DNA of 7,617 bases from JBBQVO01 sp038211505 (GTDB taxonomy: Bacteria > Chloroflexota > Dehalococcoidia > DSTF01 > JACRBR01): positions 1 to 7,617 of the forward strand of contig JBBQVO010000167.1 in NCBI GenBank assembly GCA_038211505.1, written 5' to 3'. This document shows, piece after piece, positions 6,229 to 7,617 of the stretch. The position numbers and the translations under genes were made by a program. The notes below the pieces were generated by a model. That model ran no database searches. It saw only the letters and a list, made by a program, of their open reading frames with translations, and was not told where the DNA came from. The number at the start of each line of letters is the position of its first letter. Within the stretch, counting starts at the first letter, position 1.

Positions 6229-6242
6229 GTCGCCGCGGCGAC
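6229..6242. other. Perfect 14-bp palindrome in the atpB-atpE gap
   Basis: GTCGCCGCGGCGAC lies 17 bp after the atpB stop in a 135-bp gap that otherwise shows no gene or repeat. No T-run follows, so it does not look like a terminator. It could be a small hairpin that trims or stabilises the mRNA ahead of atpE, whose product is needed in many copies. Confidence 0.4.
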
Positions 6243-6332
6243 ACAGTGAATACGGGATACTCCCTCGTCGACTTGTCGAACCGGGGGTGCATGAGAAGCA
6301 ACAGGCGTTCGCCCGTGGTAGCGGGTGGCAAC

Positions 6333-6341
6333 AAGGAGGAG
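6333..6341 (+). promoter_or_regulatory. Near-perfect Shine-Dalgarno that sets the TTG start of atpE
   Basis: AAGGAGGAG ends five bases before the TTG at 6347. It is the strongest ribosome site in the window, fitting the high copy number of subunit c. An in-frame ATG at 6287 would add 20 hydrophilic residues absent from the family and has no comparable site. Confidence 0.85.
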
Positions 6342-6346
6342 TCAAC

Positions 6347-6610
6347 TTGGATCTCGCAGTCATTTTGCCGCTGCTCGCGTTCACGGACGCTGGCCTCAAG
6401 TACATCGGCGCCGGCATCGCGATCGGCCTCGGCGGTTTCGCGCCGGCGCTCGCCATCGGCATGCTCACGGGCAAGGCGATGGAAGCACTCGGCCGCAACC
6501 CGGAGGCGCAGCCGGTCATCCAGACCAACATGATTCTGGGCATCGCGTTCGCCGAAGCAATCGCGATTTACGCCCTCGTCGTCGCGGTCATGATCGGCTT
6601 CGTGTTCTAG
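6347..6610 (+). CDS. atpE: ATP synthase F0 subunit c (c-ring proteolipid)
   Basis: 87 residues forming the family's helical hairpin. Helix 1 spans about 17-45, the polar loop is GRNPE at 49-53, and helix 2 spans about 60-87. The ion-carrying carboxylate is E70 in LGIAFAEAIAIYALV. The residues after it (A71, I72) and the non-polar I37 in helix 1 lack the Gln/Ser/Thr set of sodium-binding rings, so proton transport is expected. The packing motif of helix 1, GxGxGxG in most species, reads A32-P-A-L-A-I-G38 here. TTG is taken as start because AAGGAGGAG precedes it at ideal distance. The gene lies 135 bp after atpB and 122 bp before atpF, unusually wide gaps for an atp operon. The ring assembles in the membrane around subunit a. 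Confidence 0.95.
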   Translation: MDLAVILPLLAFTDAGLKYIGAGIAIGLGGFAPALAIGMLTGKAMEALGRNPEAQPVIQTNMILGIAFAEAIAIYALVVAVMIGFVF

Positions 6611-6611
6611 C

Positions 6612-6717
6612 GAGAACCTAGGACTTAGAACTTAGAACCAAGCAGCACGAACGAACGGAGACAGCGAACCAGGAAGCGCTCGGCGTCCGGGTTCCAGGTT
6701 CTCAGTTCTGAGTTCTT
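6612..6717. repeat. Imperfect inverted repeat of two period-7 blocks in the atpE-atpF gap
   Basis: The left arm (6612-6639) and the reverse complement of the right arm (6690-6717) agree at 21 of 28 bases, with 50 bp between. Each arm is built of heptamers: GAACCTA, GGACTTA and GAACTTA on the left; on the minus strand GAACTCA, GAACTGA and GAACCTG on the right. As RNA it could fold into a long imperfect stem just before the atpF ribosome site (GGGAG at 6722-6726). No open frame in the gap looks coding. Confidence 0.7.
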
Positions 6718-6732
6718 CGTCGGGAGACGAAC

Positions 6733-7248
6733 ATGATCATTCTTGGCATCGCCGATCTCGGCATCAACCTGCCGGTGCTGATCGCGCAGATCGTGAACTT
6801 CACGATTCTGCTCGTCGTGCTGCGGCTGGTGGCGTGGGGCCCGCTGACGAAGATGCTCGACGAGCGGCGCGAGCGGATCAAGGAGAGCCTCTCGGCTGCC
6901 GACGCCGCAAAGGCGCAGGTAGCGGAGTCCGAGCGCCGCGTGCAGGAGCAGGTCGAAGCGGGGCGTCGCGAGGCGCAGAACCTGATCGCGCAGTCGCAGG
7001 ACATCGCGGCGCGCATCCAGGCCGACGCCAAGACGCAGGCGCAAGCCGACGCCGAATCGCTGCTCGTGCGCGCGCGCAATGAGATCAAGCTCGAACGCGA
7101 CACCGCCATCGCCGATCTCCGCAAGGAGTTCGCCGACATGACGATCGCGACGGCGGAGAAAGTGATTAACACGTCGCTCGATCGCGCCGCGCACCGACGT
7201 CTGATTGACGAGGCGCTCGCGCAGTCGACGTTTGGGGAGGGCAACTAG
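6733..7248 (+). CDS. atpF: ATP synthase F0 subunit b (peripheral stalk)
   Basis: 171 residues, slightly over the usual 156-170. An N-terminal membrane helix spans about 13-36 (LPVLIAQIVNFTILLVVLRL). Next comes the conserved GPLTKMLDERRERIKESL junction (36-53) and a long charged, Ala-rich helix to about 150 that dimerises as a right-handed coiled coil. The C-terminal ATAEKVINTSLDRAAHRRLIDEAL segment is the usual delta-binding end. The protein holds the F1 head still against rotation. ATG follows GGGAG with six bases between. Only one b gene is seen, so the stalk is probably a b homodimer unless a b' lies elsewhere. The stop is one base from the GTG of atpH. Confidence 0.95.
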   Translation: MIILGIADLGINLPVLIAQIVNFTILLVVLRLVAWGPLTKMLDERRERIKESLSAADAAKAQVAESERRVQEQVEAGRREAQNLIAQSQDIAARIQADAKTQAQADAESLLVRARNEIKLERDTAIADLRKEFADMTIATAEKVINTSLDRAAHRRLIDEALAQSTFGEGN

Positions 7249-7249
7249 C

Positions 7250-7617
7250 GTGCCATCGAGCACACTCTCCGCGCGCCGCTACGCCGAAGCTGTCTTCGCG
7301 CTCGCTGTCGATGCGGACGCGATGGTGCAGTGGAGCGGCGACCTGCGGACGATCGCCGACTTCGCGGGTGAGCACGACGTGGCGCAGATCCTGTCGAGCA
7401 ACCGCGTGCCGCGTGACCAGAAGCTGCGGCTGCTCGACGCCGGTCTGAAGACACATGTCAGTCCGCTCGGCATGAACCTCGTGCGGTTGCTGAATGAGCG
7501 CGGCAAGCTTGGGCTCGCGCGCGGCGTGCAGACGGCGTTTCAGGAGATGCTCGACGAGCGGCGCGGGATCGCGCACGCGATCGTAACGACGGCGGTGGCG
7601 CTGGCGGACGACGAGCG
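7250..7617 (+). CDS. atpH: ATP synthase F1 subunit delta, partial (3' end outside window)
   Basis: 122 complete codons are visible of an expected 175-185. The N-terminus reads MPSSTLSARRYAEAVFALA, the family's opening helix. NLVRLLNERGKLGLA lies near residues 79-93, and LDERRGIAHAIVTTAVAL, the start of the C-terminal domain with the usual V.TA..L pattern, is at 104-121. Delta sits on top of F1 and joins it to the C-terminus of subunit b. The GTG start lies one base after the atpF stop, with GGAGG (7236-7240) nine bases upstream inside atpF, so the two genes are translationally linked. The gene for alpha (atpA) would be expected next, outside the window. Confidence 0.92.
   Translation, partial: MPSSTLSARRYAEAVFALAVDADAMVQWSGDLRTIADFAGEHDVAQILSSNRVPRDQKLRLLDAGLKTHVSPLGMNLVRLLNERGKLGLARGVQTAFQEMLDERRGIAHAIVTTAVALADDE

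Noticed and set aside
4859..6334. Minus-strand frame of 491 codons opposite atpB
   Set aside because: It is a charged low-complexity antisense shadow of a clearly conserved subunit-a gene.
6287..6346. Alternative ATG start of atpE adding 20 residues
   Set aside because: The added residues are hydrophilic and unlike family N-termini, and the near-perfect Shine-Dalgarno lies inside that stretch, positioned for the TTG at 6347.
6404..6610. Sodium-specific c-ring
   Set aside because: E70 is present, but the Gln in helix 1 and the Ser/Thr after the glutamate seen in sodium-binding rings are replaced by I37, A71 and I72.

Overview
This is a GC-rich bacterial chromosomal segment. It holds the 5' half of an F-type ATP synthase operon (atpZ-atpB-atpE-atpF-atpH, plus strand, running off the right edge). 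Upstream lie an M16 zinc peptidase and a Nudix hydrolase on the plus strand, and a translationally coupled pair on the minus strand: a small acidic protein of unknown function and a GT39-type membrane glycosyltransferase that runs off the left edge. The source is probably a member of the Chloroflexota. The reasons are the extra N-terminal helix and long TM2-TM3 loop of subunit a, and the GRNPE loop of subunit c, both of which resemble Chloroflexus-type subunits as I remember them. This is an inference from recall, not from a search. Non-ATG starts are frequent: five of the nine genes begin with GTG or TTG.

Layout. 1-1590 (minus): GT-C glycosyltransferase, 530 residues visible, GTG start overlapping the upstream gene by four bases. 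1587-2018 (minus): uncharacterised 143-residue protein. 2019-2359: divergent intergenic region. 2360-3637 (plus): M16B peptidase with a complete HxxEH...E zinc site. 3638-3947: intergenic region dominated by a 213-bp inverted-repeat structure. 3948-4439 (plus): Nudix hydrolase. 4440-4659: gap with a possible terminator and the strongest promoter of the window. 4660-7617 (plus): ATP synthase genes for the AtpZ-like protein, a, c, b and (partial) delta.

The ATP synthase genes act together. AtpZ-like protein is an accessory membrane protein. Subunits a and c form the proton path, with Arg349 of a facing Glu70 of c. Subunit b is the stator stalk, and delta ties b to the F1 head, which should be encoded beyond the right edge. 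The subunit-a gene carries a loop of about 150 residues, with four cysteines, between TM2 and TM3, predicted to lie outside the cytoplasm. Subunit c has an alanine-rich version of the normally glycine-rich helix-packing motif.

The non-coding DNA has its own pattern. Four of the five longer gaps contain degenerate tandem repeats with a 7-bp period and an AAC core (or GTT on the other strand). In the atpE-atpF gap two such blocks face each other and form an imperfect 28-nt inverted repeat inside the operon. No tRNA, rRNA, CRISPR array or insertion sequence was seen.
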